NCBI RefSeq assembly: GCF_024584805.1 | Contig: NZ_CP075715.1 | Location: 6,171,526-6,235,525 of the forward strand | From: Streptomyces sp. FIT100 | GTDB taxonomy: Bacteria > Actinomycetota > Actinomycetes > Streptomycetales > Streptomycetaceae | Direction: 5' to 3' | Length of the DNA: 64,000 bases | Shown here: one piece after another, positions 51,175 through 59,698 of the stretch | How the letters are laid out: each line of letters begins with the position of its first letter | How positions within the stretch are numbered: the first letter of the stretch is position 1 | Program-made: the position numbers and the translations under genes | Notes under the pieces: generated by a model | What the model was told of the DNA's origin: nothing | Seen by the model: only the letters and a program-made list of their open reading frames with translations | The model's database searches: none

Positions 51175-51513
51175 CATTCGTAAGATCGGTGAGGCCCAGG
51201 GGTCCGGGGTATGGCTGTCATGGGTGAGCCGCTGGATGGCTTGAAGGACATGGCCGCCTCGGGCCTCGCGACGACTCGACCGCCAATTGGGAGACGCGAT
51301 TCGATCGCTGCATAGGACAACGTCGGCGAGGTCGTCTGCTGGGTTGACGTAACGACGAGCTGGCGGAGGTGACCGTGCCCGAGATCTGGGCCGGAGTGGA
51401 CATCGGCAAGACGCACCACCATGCGATGGTGATCAACACGGACGGCGAACGGCTGCTGTCCCGCCGCGTCGAGAATGACGAGTCCGAACTGCTGGAGCTG
51501 ATCGGGGATGTCC
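51175..51513 (+). mobile_element. IS110-family element remnant (left end plus start of transposase)
   Basis: From GTG 51369 the frame reads WAGVDIGKTHHHAMVINTDG and then RLLSRRVENDESELLELIGDV, the N-terminus of IS110-family DEDD transposases; the first catalytic Asp is in GVDIG. Similarity stops at about 51513, where Gly/Arg-coding repeats begin, so the C-terminal Ser domain is gone. The about 190 nt before the frame is non-coding and may be the element's left end, which in IS110 elements encodes a guide (bridge) RNA. The remnant lies between rpmE and rpmG. Confidence 0.78.
51369..51513 (+). pseudogene. IS110 transposase, 5' fragment only
   Basis: About 48 codons of the RuvC-like DEDD domain remain. 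The product lacks the other acidic residues and the C-terminal serine, so it is inactive. Confidence 0.8.
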
Positions 51514-51622
51514 TTCGGGGCTCGGTGGTCGGTTGCCGTGGCCTGTTCGGGCCGGTCCAGGCCGGATGGGTCGGTTCGGGCCGGACGGGTCGGTCCAGGC
51601 GGTGGGGACGGTGCGGCCGGGG

Positions 51623-51787
51623 TCAGCGCTCTTCGCGGAAGTCGACGTGTCGGCCGGCGACGGGGTCGTACTTGCGCAGGGTCATCCGGTCGGGGTCGTT
51701 ACGCCGGTTCTTGCGGGTGACGTACGTGTAGCCGGTGCCCGCGGTGGAGCGGAGCTTGATGACGGGGCGGAGTTCGTTGCGTGCCAT
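51623..51787 (-). CDS. rpmG: 50S ribosomal protein L33, zinc-independent form
   Basis: A 54-residue L33 translated from ATG 51787: MARNELRPVIKLRSTAGTG, YTYVTRKNRRNDPDRM, ending HVDFREER. All four zinc-ligand Cys of the C-plus form are absent. Its start is 16 nt from a perfect Zur palindrome shared with the divergent rpmB-rpsN operon. Confidence 0.95.
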   Translation of the reverse strand: MARNELRPVIKLRSTAGTGYTYVTRKNRRNDPDRMTLRKYDPVAGRHVDFREER

Positions 51788-51802
51788 GCGGCTAGTATAC
51801 GG

Positions 51803-51823
51803 TAATGGAAATCATTTCCAAAA
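51803..51823. promoter_or_regulatory. Zur box between rpmG and rpmB
   Basis: TGGAAAT-C-ATTTCCA (51806-51820) is a perfect 7-1-7 palindrome matching the actinobacterial Zur operator. Placed between divergent zinc-free ribosomal protein genes, it should repress both when zinc is available. Confidence 0.88.
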
Positions 51824-51869
51824 AGGGTTCCGTCCCAGGATCCGCCCCAGACGAGAGGCAGGGAACACC

Positions 51870-52106
51870 TTGTCCGCCCACTGTCAGCTGACCGGCGCCC
51901 GGCCGGGCTTCGGCAACTCCATCTCCCACTCGCACCGGCGCACCTCCCGCCGCTTCGACCCGAACATCCAGCGCAAGCGGTACTGGCTGCCGAGCGAGGG
52001 CCGGTACGTCCGGCTGACGCTCAGTGCGAAGGCGATCAAGACCGTCGACGCGATCGGCGTCGACGCTGCCGTGGCGCGCATCCGGGCCCGAGGGGTGAAG
52101 GTCTGA
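51870..52106 (+). CDS. rpmB: 50S ribosomal protein L28, zinc-independent form
   Basis: A 78-residue L28 beginning at TTG 51870: SAHCQLTGARPGFGNSISHS, HRRTSRRFDPNIQRKRYWL, RLTLSAKAIKTVDAIG. It has one Cys only, so no zinc site. It is the first gene after the Zur box on the plus strand and overlaps rpsN (TGATG). Confidence 0.95.
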   Translation: MSAHCQLTGARPGFGNSISHSHRRTSRRFDPNIQRKRYWLPSEGRYVRLTLSAKAIKTVDAIGVDAAVARIRARGVKV

Positions 52107-52411
52107 TGGCGAAGAAGAGCAAGATCGCGCAGAACGAGAAGCGCAAGGCCACCGTCGAGCGGTACGCGGCCCGGCGGGCCGAGCTCAAGGAGATCCTGCG
52201 CAAGCCGACCGCCACCGAGGTGGAGCGGCTCGCGGCCCAGCGGGAACTGCGGCGCCAGCCGCGGGACGCCAGCGCGACCCGGGTGCGCAACCGCGACAGT
52301 GTGGACGGCCGCCCGCGGGGCCACCTGCGCAGGTTCGGGCTCTCCCGGGTGCGCGTACGACAGCAGGCGCACGCCGGGTTCCTGCCGGGGGTGACCAAGT
52401 CGTCCTGGTGA
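52106..52411 (+). CDS. rpsN: 30S ribosomal protein S14, zinc-independent form
   Basis: A 101-residue S14: MAKKSKIAQNEKRKATVERY, LREL-type RELRRQPRDASATRVRNR, and the C-terminus RFGLSRVRVRQQAHAGFLPG. The longer Cys-free type replaces the zinc S14 under Zur control. Co-translated with rpmB. Confidence 0.96.
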   Translation: MAKKSKIAQNEKRKATVERYAARRAELKEILRKPTATEVERLAAQRELRRQPRDASATRVRNRDSVDGRPRGHLRRFGLSRVRVRQQAHAGFLPGVTKSSW

Positions 52412-52508
52412 CACCGGTGTCCGGCGTCCCGCCGGTCCGTACCGCGCGGTCCGTACCGCCCGGGGTGCACCGTCCGGCGGGTGCGGGCCGGTGCCTCGGG
52501 CCGGTGCG

Positions 52509-52679
52509 ATGGACGCCGCCCGCGGCTGGTACGACTCCCCGGCCTACCGGGAGATCCTGCCGCTGCGGACCCGCCACATCGCGGGCGACCTGCTGCTGAT
52601 CGACGGCGTCCCGGAGGGGTACGAGGCAGCCGCGACGGCGGCGCACCTGCGGGCTGCCCAGGCCGAGCAGGAGGCGTGA
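52509..52679 (+). pseudogene. DUF1330 protein, C-terminal remnant
   Basis: Fifty-six codons from ATG 52509 encode GWYDSPAYREILPLRTRHIAG and then DLLLIDGV, the conserved C-terminal half of the small DUF1330 ferredoxin-like proteins. The N-terminal half (KGYWIxxY and its strand) is missing, and the preceding sequence is rearranged GC-rich repeats, so this is probably a broken gene. Confidence 0.6.
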
Positions 52680-53072
52680 GCGCCGTCGGTGGACCCGGCC
52701 CCGTCCTGGTCTGCCGGGGCGGGCACCGGGTAGGTCCCCGGGGCGATGCCGGTGTCGTCGTCGGCGAGCGCCCGGCTCAGGGCCTTCGCCGCGGGTCCGA
52801 GTAACGGCCGGCCGCGCCGCTCCTGGTCACCGGGCTGTTCGCCGAGGCGCGGGACGCGCGCAGGGGTGTCGCCCTCGCCGAAGACCGTCTGCGGCCGGGT
52901 CCTGCGCGGCCCGGCCAGACCGGCGCGGCGGTCCGGGAGCAACGGCGTGGCGTCGTACGCCGCCCCCTCCCGCGCGCCGTGAGGAGCCGCCCATGCCCGG
53001 CCGCCCCTGCCCGGCCGCCCCTGCCCTACGGCCCGGGGCCGGGTGTACGCCAGGTGTGAGCCGGGTGTGCCG
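52680..53072. other. intergenic, nothing recognised
   Basis: About 390 bp. Open frames on both strands have no family resemblance. Two identical tcccgg/ccggccgcccctgc repeats occur near 52995-53025. Confidence 0.4.
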
Positions 53073-53246
53073 TCAGTGCCCGATTCCCTTGCGGACCCGC
53101 TCGGCCGCCTTCTCCGCCATCTCCTGCGCCTTGCCGCGCAGCTGATCGTTCTTGCCCGCCCGCTGCATATGCCGGTCGCCCATGGTCTTGCCGATGGTCT
53201 CCTTCAGCATGCCTTTGACCTGCTTCGCCTTGGCGTTGCCCTTCAT
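53073..53246 (-). CDS. CsbD-family general stress protein
   Basis: A 57-residue, very hydrophilic, helix-forming protein: MKGNAKAKQVKGMLKETIGK, AGKNDQLRGKAQEMAEKAAE. The GxxxxxKG-x-x-K-E pattern is that of CsbD-like stress proteins of unknown biochemical role. ATG 53246 has GGAG upstream. Confidence 0.88.
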   Translation of the reverse strand: MKGNAKAKQVKGMLKETIGKTMGDRHMQRAGKNDQLRGKAQEMAEKAAERVRKGIGH

Positions 53247-53471
53247 CGGGATCTCCGTCCTCTCGGGTCCGGTGGCCTCTCGGGCCCGGTGGGGCACGCC
53301 GCCCCTGTTCACCTGCCCGTGTTCACCCTGCGCCCGGGTGCGGGGCGGCGCAAACGGGCGGTCGTGACCCGGTTGCGACGCGGTCGCGGGCGTATCGGCG
53401 CAGTTCTAAAGTTGTGTATGTCACAACAAATCGGCTGGAAATTCACCCGCCCGGGCGCTCTGGGAGGGCCC

Positions 53472-54074
53472 ATGACCCGAATCTCGGTGACGGTGGACGG
53501 CACGCGCTACGAGGACGACGTGGAACCACGTCTGCTGCTCGTCCATTACCTGCGGGACAGCCTGGGGCTGACCGGCACGCCCATCGGCTGCGACACCGGC
53601 AACTGCGGCGCGTGCACGGTCGAACTCGACGGGCAGAGCGTGAAGAGCTGTTCGGTGCTCGCCGTGCAGGCGGACGGGAGCGAGGTCACCACCGTCCAGG
53701 GACTCGGCGCCGCGGACGGCACGCTCGATCCGCTGCAGACCGCGTTCCACGAGTACCACGCGCTCCAGTGCGGCTACTGCACCCCCGGAATGATCATGGC
53801 GGCGCGGGACCTGCTCAAGGAGAACCCGCATCCGACGCCCGACGAGGTCCGGCACGCCCTGGAGGGCAACCTCTGCCGGTGCACGGGCTACCAGAACATC
53901 GTCCGCGCCGTCCTCGCCGCGGCCGTCGGCGCCGCCCGCCCCGAGACCCGGCCGTCCGCGGGTGAGGAGCCCGCGACGGCGGCCCCGCCGGCGGCCGAGC
54001 GGCAGAAGGCCGGGCAGGCAGCAGCCGGCGGGCCCGGGGCCGGGCAGCCCGCAGTCGAGGAGGCCCCGGCATGA
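53472..54074 (+). CDS. molybdenum hydroxylase small [2Fe-2S] subunit (CoxS-like)
   Basis: A 200-residue iron-sulfur subunit. The plant-type cluster ligands are in GCDTGNCGACTVELDG with a following Cys in SVKSCS; the second cluster ligands are in LQCGYCTPGM and GNLCRCTGYQNIV. It passes electrons from the Mo site to FAD. The last 50 residues are an Ala/Pro/Gly-rich tail not needed for the fold. The stop overlaps the large-subunit start (ATGA). ATG 53472 follows GGGAGGG. Confidence 0.93.
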   Translation: MTRISVTVDGTRYEDDVEPRLLLVHYLRDSLGLTGTPIGCDTGNCGACTVELDGQSVKSCSVLAVQADGSEVTTVQGLGAADGTLDPLQTAFHEYHALQCGYCTPGMIMAARDLLKENPHPTPDEVRHALEGNLCRCTGYQNIVRAVLAAAVGAARPETRPSAGEEPATAAPPAAERQKAGQAAAGGPGAGQPAVEEAPA

Positions 54075-56482
54075 CCGACCAGCTCGCCGCCCCCGGCCGC
54101 GAAGCCCGCGAGAAGGAAGTCGGCCGCCCGCGGCTCCGCAAGGAGGACGCCCGCCTCATCACCGGGCAGACCACCTGGACCGACAACATCACCGTGCCCG
54201 GAATGCTGCACCTGGCCATCCTCCGCAGCCCCATGGCCCACGCCCGCATCGACCGCGTCGACGTCGCCCCCGCCCTGGAGCGGCCCGGCGTCGTCGCCGC
54301 GTTCAGCGGTCGCGACCTCGCCGACGGCCTCGGCTCGCTGCCCTGCGCCTGGCCGGTGACCGAGGACATCGTGCTCCCCGACCACCCGCCGATCGCGGTC
54401 GACGAGGTCCGCTACGCCGGTGATCCGGTCGCCGTCGTCGCCGCCCGCGACCGGTACGCCGCCGCCGACGCCCTGGAGGCCGTCGAGGTCGACTACACCC
54501 CGCTGGAGCCCGTCCTCGACCTGGAGGCCGCGCTCGCCGCCGACGCCCCCCTCGTCCATACCGACAAGGGCACCAACCGCTGCTACGTCTGGCCGCTCGC
54601 CACCGGCGAGGACTGGGAATCGGTGCGCGCCCGCGCCGATGTCGTCGTCAAGCGCCGCTTCACCCACCAGCGGCTGATCCCCAACGCCCTGGAGCCACGG
54701 GCCGTCGTCGTCACGCCGACCGCCTCCTCCGGTGACTACACCCTGCACTCGGCCACTCAGATCCCGCACATCGTCCGCGTGATGATGGCCGTCGTCACCG
54801 GCATCCCCGAGAGCAAGCTCCGCGTCATCGCCCCCGACGTCGGCGGCGGTTTCGGCTCCAAGCTCCAGGTGTGCGGCGAGGAGGCGATGGCCCTCGCCGT
54901 CGCCCGCAAGCTCGGCCGGCCGGTGAAATGGACCGAGTCCCGCTCCGAGGGCTATCTCGCCACCCACCACGGCCGGGGCCAGGTCCAGGACGTCGAGATC
55001 GCGGCGACCCGCGAGGGCCGGCTGCTCGGCCTGAAGGTCGATCTGCTGGCCGACATGGGCGCGTACCTGATGATCGTCACCCCGGGCGTGCCGCTGCTGG
55101 GCGCGTTCATGTACCCGGCGATCTACAAGATGGACGCGTACTCCTTCACCTGCACCGGCGTCTTCACCACCAGGACCCCCACCGACGCCTACCGAGGCGC
55201 GGGCCGCCCCGAGGCGACGTACGCGATCGAGCGGATGATGGACGAGCTCGCCGTCGAGCTGGAGATGGACCCGCTGGAGCTGCGCCGGCTCAACTGGATC
55301 GGCCACGACGAGTTCCCGTACACGACGATCGCCGGACTGACCTACGACAGCGGCAACTACGAGGCCGCGACCGAATCGGCGCTGACGCTCTTCGGCTACG
55401 AGGCGCTGCGCGGCGAGCAGCGGCTGCGGGCGGGCCGCGGCGACCCGGTACGGCTCGGCATCGGCATCTCGACGTACACGGAGATGTGCGGGCTCGCGCC
55501 GAGCCGGATCCTGCGGGACCTGCGCTACGCGGCCGGCGGCTGGGAGGCGGCCGCCATCCGGATGCTGCCGACCGGCAAGGTCGAGGTGATCACCGGGACC
55601 AGCCCGCACGGGCAGGGCCATGTGACCTGCTGGAGCCAGATCGCCGCCGACGTGCTCGGGGTGCCCTTCGAGGACGTCGAAGTACGCCACGGAGACACGC
55701 TCACCGCACCGCAGGGCATGGACACCTACGGCTCGCGCTCGCTCGTCGTCGGCGGCGCGGCCGTGCACGAGGCGGCGCGGAAGGTCGTCGCGAAGGCGCG
55801 GAAGGTCGCCGCGCACCTGCTGGAGGCGAGCGAGGACGACCTGGAGTTCACGGACGGGGTCTTCTCGGTGAGGGGCTCACCCGAGGCGAAGCACACGATC
55901 CAGGAGGTCGCCTTCGAGACGTTCGTGTCGCACGACCTGCCCGACGGCATGGAACCCACCATCAACGCCGAGCACATCGTCGACCCCGACAACTTCTCCT
56001 ATCCGCACGGCACCCACCTGTGCGCCGTCGAGGTCGACACCGAGACCGGGCAGACCCGCATCCGCTCGTACGTCTGCGTCGACGACGTCGGCCGGGTCGT
56101 CAACCCGCTGATCGTCGAGGGGCAGGTGCACGGCGGAGTGGCCCAGGGCATCGCCCAGGCGCTCTACGAGGAGGCCGTCTACGACGCCGACGGCAACCTC
56201 GTCTCCGGCACGATGGCCGACTACCTGGTGCCGTCCGCCGCCGATCTGCCCGACATCACGACCGACCGCACCGAGACCCCGGCGACCTCCAACCCGCTCG
56301 GCGTCAAGGGCGTCGGCGAGGCCGGGACGATCGCCGCGACCCCGGCCGTGGTGAACGCCGTCATGGACGCGCTGCGGCCGCTCGGCGTCACGGACATCGA
56401 GATGCCCTGCACACCCGAGCGCGTCTGGCAGGCCGTGAGACAGGCACGCACACCCGTTGAGGTTGAGGAGGAGGCGGCATGA
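54071..56482 (+). CDS. molybdenum hydroxylase large subunit (CoxL/XdhB superfamily, not form I CODH)
   Basis: An 803-residue molybdopterin-cytosine-dinucleotide-binding subunit. It shows GGGFGSKLQVCGEE, the active-site loop AYRGAGRPEATYA, TGTSPHGQGHVT and the catalytic Glu in GVKGVGEAGTIAA. True CO dehydrogenase (form I) has AYRCSFR; here the Cys is absent, so this is a form-II-like enzyme that hydroxylates an unknown aldehyde, N-heterocycle or purine. It overlaps both neighbours by 4 nt. Confidence 0.92.
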   Translation: MTDQLAAPGREAREKEVGRPRLRKEDARLITGQTTWTDNITVPGMLHLAILRSPMAHARIDRVDVAPALERPGVVAAFSGRDLADGLGSLPCAWPVTEDIVLPDHPPIAVDEVRYAGDPVAVVAARDRYAAADALEAVEVDYTPLEPVLDLEAALAADAPLVHTDKGTNRCYVWPLATGEDWESVRARADVVVKRRFTHQRLIPNALEPRAVVVTPTASSGDYTLHSATQIPHIVRVMMAVVTGIPESKLRVIAPDVGGGFGSKLQVCGEEAMALAVARKLGRPVKWTESRSEGYLATHHGRGQVQDVEIAATREGRLLGLKVDLLADMGAYLMIVTPGVPLLGAFMYPAIYKMDAYSFTCTGVFTTRTPTDAYRGAGRPEATYAIERMMDELAVELEMDPLELRRLNWIGHDEFPYTTIAGLTYDSGNYEAATESALTLFGYEALRGEQRLRAGRGDPVRLGIGISTYTEMCGLAPSRILRDLRYAAGGWEAAAIRMLPTGKVEVITGTSPHGQGHVTCWSQIAADVLGVPFEDVEVRHGDTLTAPQGMDTYGSRSLVVGGAAVHEAARKVVAKARKVAAHLLEASEDDLEFTDGVFSVRGSPEAKHTIQEVAFETFVSHDLPDGMEPTINAEHIVDPDNFSYPHGTHLCAVEVDTETGQTRIRSYVCVDDVGRVVNPLIVEGQVHGGVAQGIAQALYEEAVYDADGNLVSGTMADYLVPSAADLPDITTDRTETPATSNPLGVKGVGEAGTIAATPAVVNAVMDALRPLGVTDIEMPCTPERVWQAVRQARTPVEVEEEAA

Positions 56483-57333
56483 TCCCCGCGGCCTTCGACT
56501 ACGCACGGCCCGAGACCGTGGACGACGCCGTACGGGCGCTCGCCGACGCCGGCGAGGAAGGCAAGGTCCTCGCCGGCGGGCAGAGCCTGCTGCTCATGCT
56601 GCGGCTGCGGCTCGCGTTCCCCGGACTGCTCGTGGACATCGGGCGCATCCCCGAACTGCGCGGAGTGCGCGAAGAGGACGGCACCCTCGTCATCGGAGCC
56701 ATGACCACGCACCACGACGTGATCGCCGATCCGCTCGTACGGCGCCACGCCGGGCTGCTCGCCCAGGCGACGGCGACGGTCGCGGACCCCGCGATCCGGC
56801 ACCGGGGCACCCTCGGCGGCTCCCTCGCCCACGCCGACCCCGGGGGCGACCTGCCCGCCGTCGTCCTCGCCCTCGACGGCGAGCTCGTCGCCGAGGGCCC
56901 CCAGGGGCGACGCACCATCCCCGCCCAGGACTTCTTCAGCGACTACCTCCAGACGGCCCTCAGCCCCGACGAACTGCTCGTGGAGGTCCGGGTGCCCAAG
57001 ACGGACGGCTGGGGCTTCCACTACGAGAAGCTCCAACGGGTCGCGCAGGCGTGGGCCATCGTCGGCGTCGCCGCGCTCGTGCGCGGCGACGACGGACGGA
57101 TCGCCGAGGCCCGGATCGGCCTGACCAACATGGGCGCGACACCCCTGCGGGCCACGGCCGCCGAGACCGCGCTCGCCGGCGCGGACGGGCCGGACGCGAT
57201 CGCCCGCGCGACGGATGCCGCGGCCGAGGGCACCCACCCCGCGGCCGACCTGTCGGCCTCGCCCGAATACCGCGAGCACCTGGCGCGGGTGCTCACCCGG
57301 CGGGCGGTGCTCGCCGCGGCCGGGATGGAGTGA
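56479..57333 (+). CDS. molybdenum hydroxylase FAD subunit (CoxM-like)
   Basis: A 284-residue FAD subunit with the two flavin-binding loops LAGGQSLLLML (about residue 34) and TLGGSLAHADPGGDLP (about 112), and the C-terminal CO_deh_flav_C domain. It accepts electrons from the iron-sulfur subunit and passes them to an external acceptor. ATGA overlap with the large subunit gene. Confidence 0.93.
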   Translation: MIPAAFDYARPETVDDAVRALADAGEEGKVLAGGQSLLLMLRLRLAFPGLLVDIGRIPELRGVREEDGTLVIGAMTTHHDVIADPLVRRHAGLLAQATATVADPAIRHRGTLGGSLAHADPGGDLPAVVLALDGELVAEGPQGRRTIPAQDFFSDYLQTALSPDELLVEVRVPKTDGWGFHYEKLQRVAQAWAIVGVAALVRGDDGRIAEARIGLTNMGATPLRATAAETALAGADGPDAIARATDAAAEGTHPAADLSASPEYREHLARVLTRRAVLAAAGME

Positions 57334-57347
57334 CGGAGCCCCGTGGC

Positions 57348-58241
57348 ATGGCCGGGACTGAGGCGTTCCGGGGGCCGGACGAGGTGCGCGGGCGGCTGGA
57401 GGACGTCGGATACCTCGTCGACGAAGGGCTGGCCATCGCGTGCTTTCTCGCGCTGAAGCTGCACCGGCCCGTCTTCTGCGAGGGCGACGCGGGCGTCGGC
57501 AAGACCTCCCTCGCGGGCGCGCTCGCGCAGGTGCTGGACGCACCGCTCATCCGGCTCCAGTGCCACGAGGGCATCGACGCCTCACAGGCCCTGTACGACT
57601 GGGACTTCCCGCGCCAGCTGCTCCATCTGCGGGCAGCCGAGGCCGCCGGGATCACCGACGCGGGCCGGCTGGAGGGCGAGCTGTACGACGAGCGGTTCCT
57701 GATCGAACGGCCGCTGCTCCAGGCGCTGCGGACCCAGCCTTCGGTGCTGCTCGTCGACGAAGTCGACAGGGCCGACGACGAGTTCGAGGCGTTCCTGCTG
57801 GAGCTGCTGTCCGAGTACACCGTCACCGTGCCCGAACTCGGCACCCTGCGAGCGGAGTCCCCACCGGTCGTCGTTCTCACCTCGAACCGCACCCGGGAGG
57901 TGCACGACGCGCTCAAACGGCGCTGCCTCTACCACTGGTTCGACCATCCCTCCTTCGCGCGGGAGCTCGCGATCGTGCGCCGGCGGCTGCCCGGTGTGAC
58001 CGCGCGCCTCGCCGAACAGGTGACGGCGCTCGTCCAGGCCCTGCGCGCCGAGGAACTGCTCAAGCCCCCGGGGGTCGCCGAGACGATCGACTGGGCGGAG
58101 GCCCTCGACGCGCTCGGCGCCACCGAACTCGACGCCGAGCTGGCGGTGGCGACGCTGGGCTCGGTCCTGAAGTACCGGGAGGACACCGAACGGGCCCGCT
58201 CCCTCGACCTGTCGGCGGTCCTCGCCATGCGGGGGGTGTGA
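57348..58241 (+). CDS. MoxR-family AAA+ ATPase (CoxD-like)
   Basis: A 297-residue AAA+ chaperone-type ATPase. Walker A is CEGDAGVGKTSLAGAL (about residue 45), Walker B SVLLVDEVDRADDEFEAFLLELL with sensor 1 VVVLTSNRTREVHDALKRR. CoxD-type MoxR proteins help assemble the Cu/Mo or Mo-S site of molybdenum hydroxylases together with a VWA partner, which is the next gene. ATG 57348; the stop overlaps a possible GTG start of that gene. Confidence 0.9.
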   Translation: MAGTEAFRGPDEVRGRLEDVGYLVDEGLAIACFLALKLHRPVFCEGDAGVGKTSLAGALAQVLDAPLIRLQCHEGIDASQALYDWDFPRQLLHLRAAEAAGITDAGRLEGELYDERFLIERPLLQALRTQPSVLLVDEVDRADDEFEAFLLELLSEYTVTVPELGTLRAESPPVVVLTSNRTREVHDALKRRCLYHWFDHPSFARELAIVRRRLPGVTARLAEQVTALVQALRAEELLKPPGVAETIDWAEALDALGATELDAELAVATLGSVLKYREDTERARSLDLSAVLAMRGV

Positions 58242-58246
58242 GCGCG

Positions 58247-59542
58247 ATGACCCCTGTGGACGCGCCCGCCGTGCTGGTGGGGTTCGCGCGTGCGCTGCGC
58301 GCGGCAGGTCTGGACGCCGGGCCGGACCGGGTGCACACCTTCCTGCGGGCGCTCGACGCGCTCGGGCCGGGGCCGTGCACGGGTCTGTCGCCCACAGATG
58401 TGTCGTCCACGGGGGTGTCGTGTGCCGGTGTGTCGCGTACCGGCGTGTACTGGTCGGGACGGCTCACGCTGTGCGGCGGCCAGGACGACCTGGAACGCTA
58501 CGACCGGGTGTTCACCGCGTACTTCGACGGCGGCGCGGCCGAAGCGGTGCCGCGCGCCGGTGCGCGGCGGACCGCGCCCCGGCTCGTCCTCCGCGCCACG
58601 GAACGCCCCCAGGGGCCCGGGGCCGCTCCGGACGAGGACGGGCGCACGGGGTCGGCAGCCGCGCTCGCCAGCTCCGCCGAAGTCCTCCGCCACCGGGACG
58701 TCTCCGAACTGACCGGCGCCGACCGCGAGGAACTGCGCCGCCTGCTCGCCGCGTTCGCGCTGCGCGGCGAACCCCGCCGCACCCCCCGGCTCCGCCCGGC
58801 CCGCCACGGCGCCGTCGACCCGCGCCGCACCGTCCGCGAATGGCTCCGCCGCGGCGGAGAGCCGGACCGGCTGCGCCGCCGCGCCCGCGCCGAACGCCCG
58901 CGGCGCGTCGTGCTGCTGCTGGACGTCAGCGGCTCGATGGCCCCGTACGCCGACGCCCTCCTCCGCTTCGCGCACGCCGCCGCCCACGGTCCGTCGCGCG
59001 GTCTGTCGCGCGGTCGGTCGGTCCGCTGCTCCACCGGCACTTCGGCTGGTCCTTCCCGCGGCCCTTCCCGCGGCTCTTTCCGCGACCCTTCCCGCGGTCC
59101 CTCGCGTACCGAGGTCTTCACGATCGGCACCAGGCTCACGCGCGTCACCGACGCGCTCTCCCACCGAGACCCGGACACGGCCATGGCGGCCGTCTCCGAC
59201 GCGGTGCCCGACTGGCGCGGCGGCACCCGCCTCGGCGAGACGCTCCGTGCCTTCCTCGACCGCTGGGGCCGTCGCGGCCTGGCCCGCGGCGCGGTCGTCG
59301 TCATCCTCTCCGACGGCTGGGAACGCGACGACCCGGACCGGCTCGCCACCCAGATGCGCCGACTCCACCGCCTCGCCCACCGCGTCGTCTGGGCCAACCC
59401 CCGCAAGGCCCGACCCGGCTACGCCCCTCTCGCCGCCGGCATGGCAGCCGCCCTCCCGAGCGTCGACGCCTTCGTCGAGGGCCACAGCCTGGCGGCGCTG
59501 GAACGCCTCGCGGCGGTGGTGAGAGGGGTGGACGATGGTTGA
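58247..59542 (+). CDS. VWA-domain protein (CoxE-like) with repeat insertion
   Basis: A 431-residue protein. The C-terminal von Willebrand A domain has a MIDAS site DVSGSMAPY (about residue 226), later D in DWRGGTRLGETL and SDGWERDD. CoxE works with MoxR in active-site maturation. Two Ser/Gly/Arg repeats are inserted: TGVSCAGVSRTGV-type near residue 50 and a long PSRG run about 25 residues after the MIDAS (nt 58985-59105). GTG 58238, which overlaps the moxR stop, is an alternative start. Confidence 0.88.
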   Translation: MTPVDAPAVLVGFARALRAAGLDAGPDRVHTFLRALDALGPGPCTGLSPTDVSSTGVSCAGVSRTGVYWSGRLTLCGGQDDLERYDRVFTAYFDGGAAEAVPRAGARRTAPRLVLRATERPQGPGAAPDEDGRTGSAAALASSAEVLRHRDVSELTGADREELRRLLAAFALRGEPRRTPRLRPARHGAVDPRRTVREWLRRGGEPDRLRRRARAERPRRVVLLLDVSGSMAPYADALLRFAHAAAHGPSRGLSRGRSVRCSTGTSAGPSRGPSRGSFRDPSRGPSRTEVFTIGTRLTRVTDALSHRDPDTAMAAVSDAVPDWRGGTRLGETLRAFLDRWGRRGLARGAVVVILSDGWERDDPDRLATQMRRLHRLAHRVVWANPRKARPGYAPLAAGMAAALPSVDAFVEGHSLAALERLAAVVRGVDDG

Positions 59543-59698
59543 GCCGGACGGGATCCTCCAGCCCGCCCGGAGACCGAGGACACGGCGAAGCCCGTACGGG
59601 GCCCGGGGCGAAGGCTCCGACGAGACCCGCCCCAGGCGCCGCCCCGCGCCACCGCCCCGCGCCACCGCCTCGTACGCGCACCAGAGCAGGAGCCGACC

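Noticed and set aside
53472..57333. True (form I) aerobic CO dehydrogenase
   Set aside because: The large subunit has AYRGAGR instead of the Cu-binding AYRCSFR loop, and the gene order S-L-M differs from coxMSL.
59535..59698. Small plus-strand frame between the VWA and XdhC genes
   Set aside because: Arg/Pro-rich, no family resemblance, and it runs into the XdhC start; treated as non-coding.
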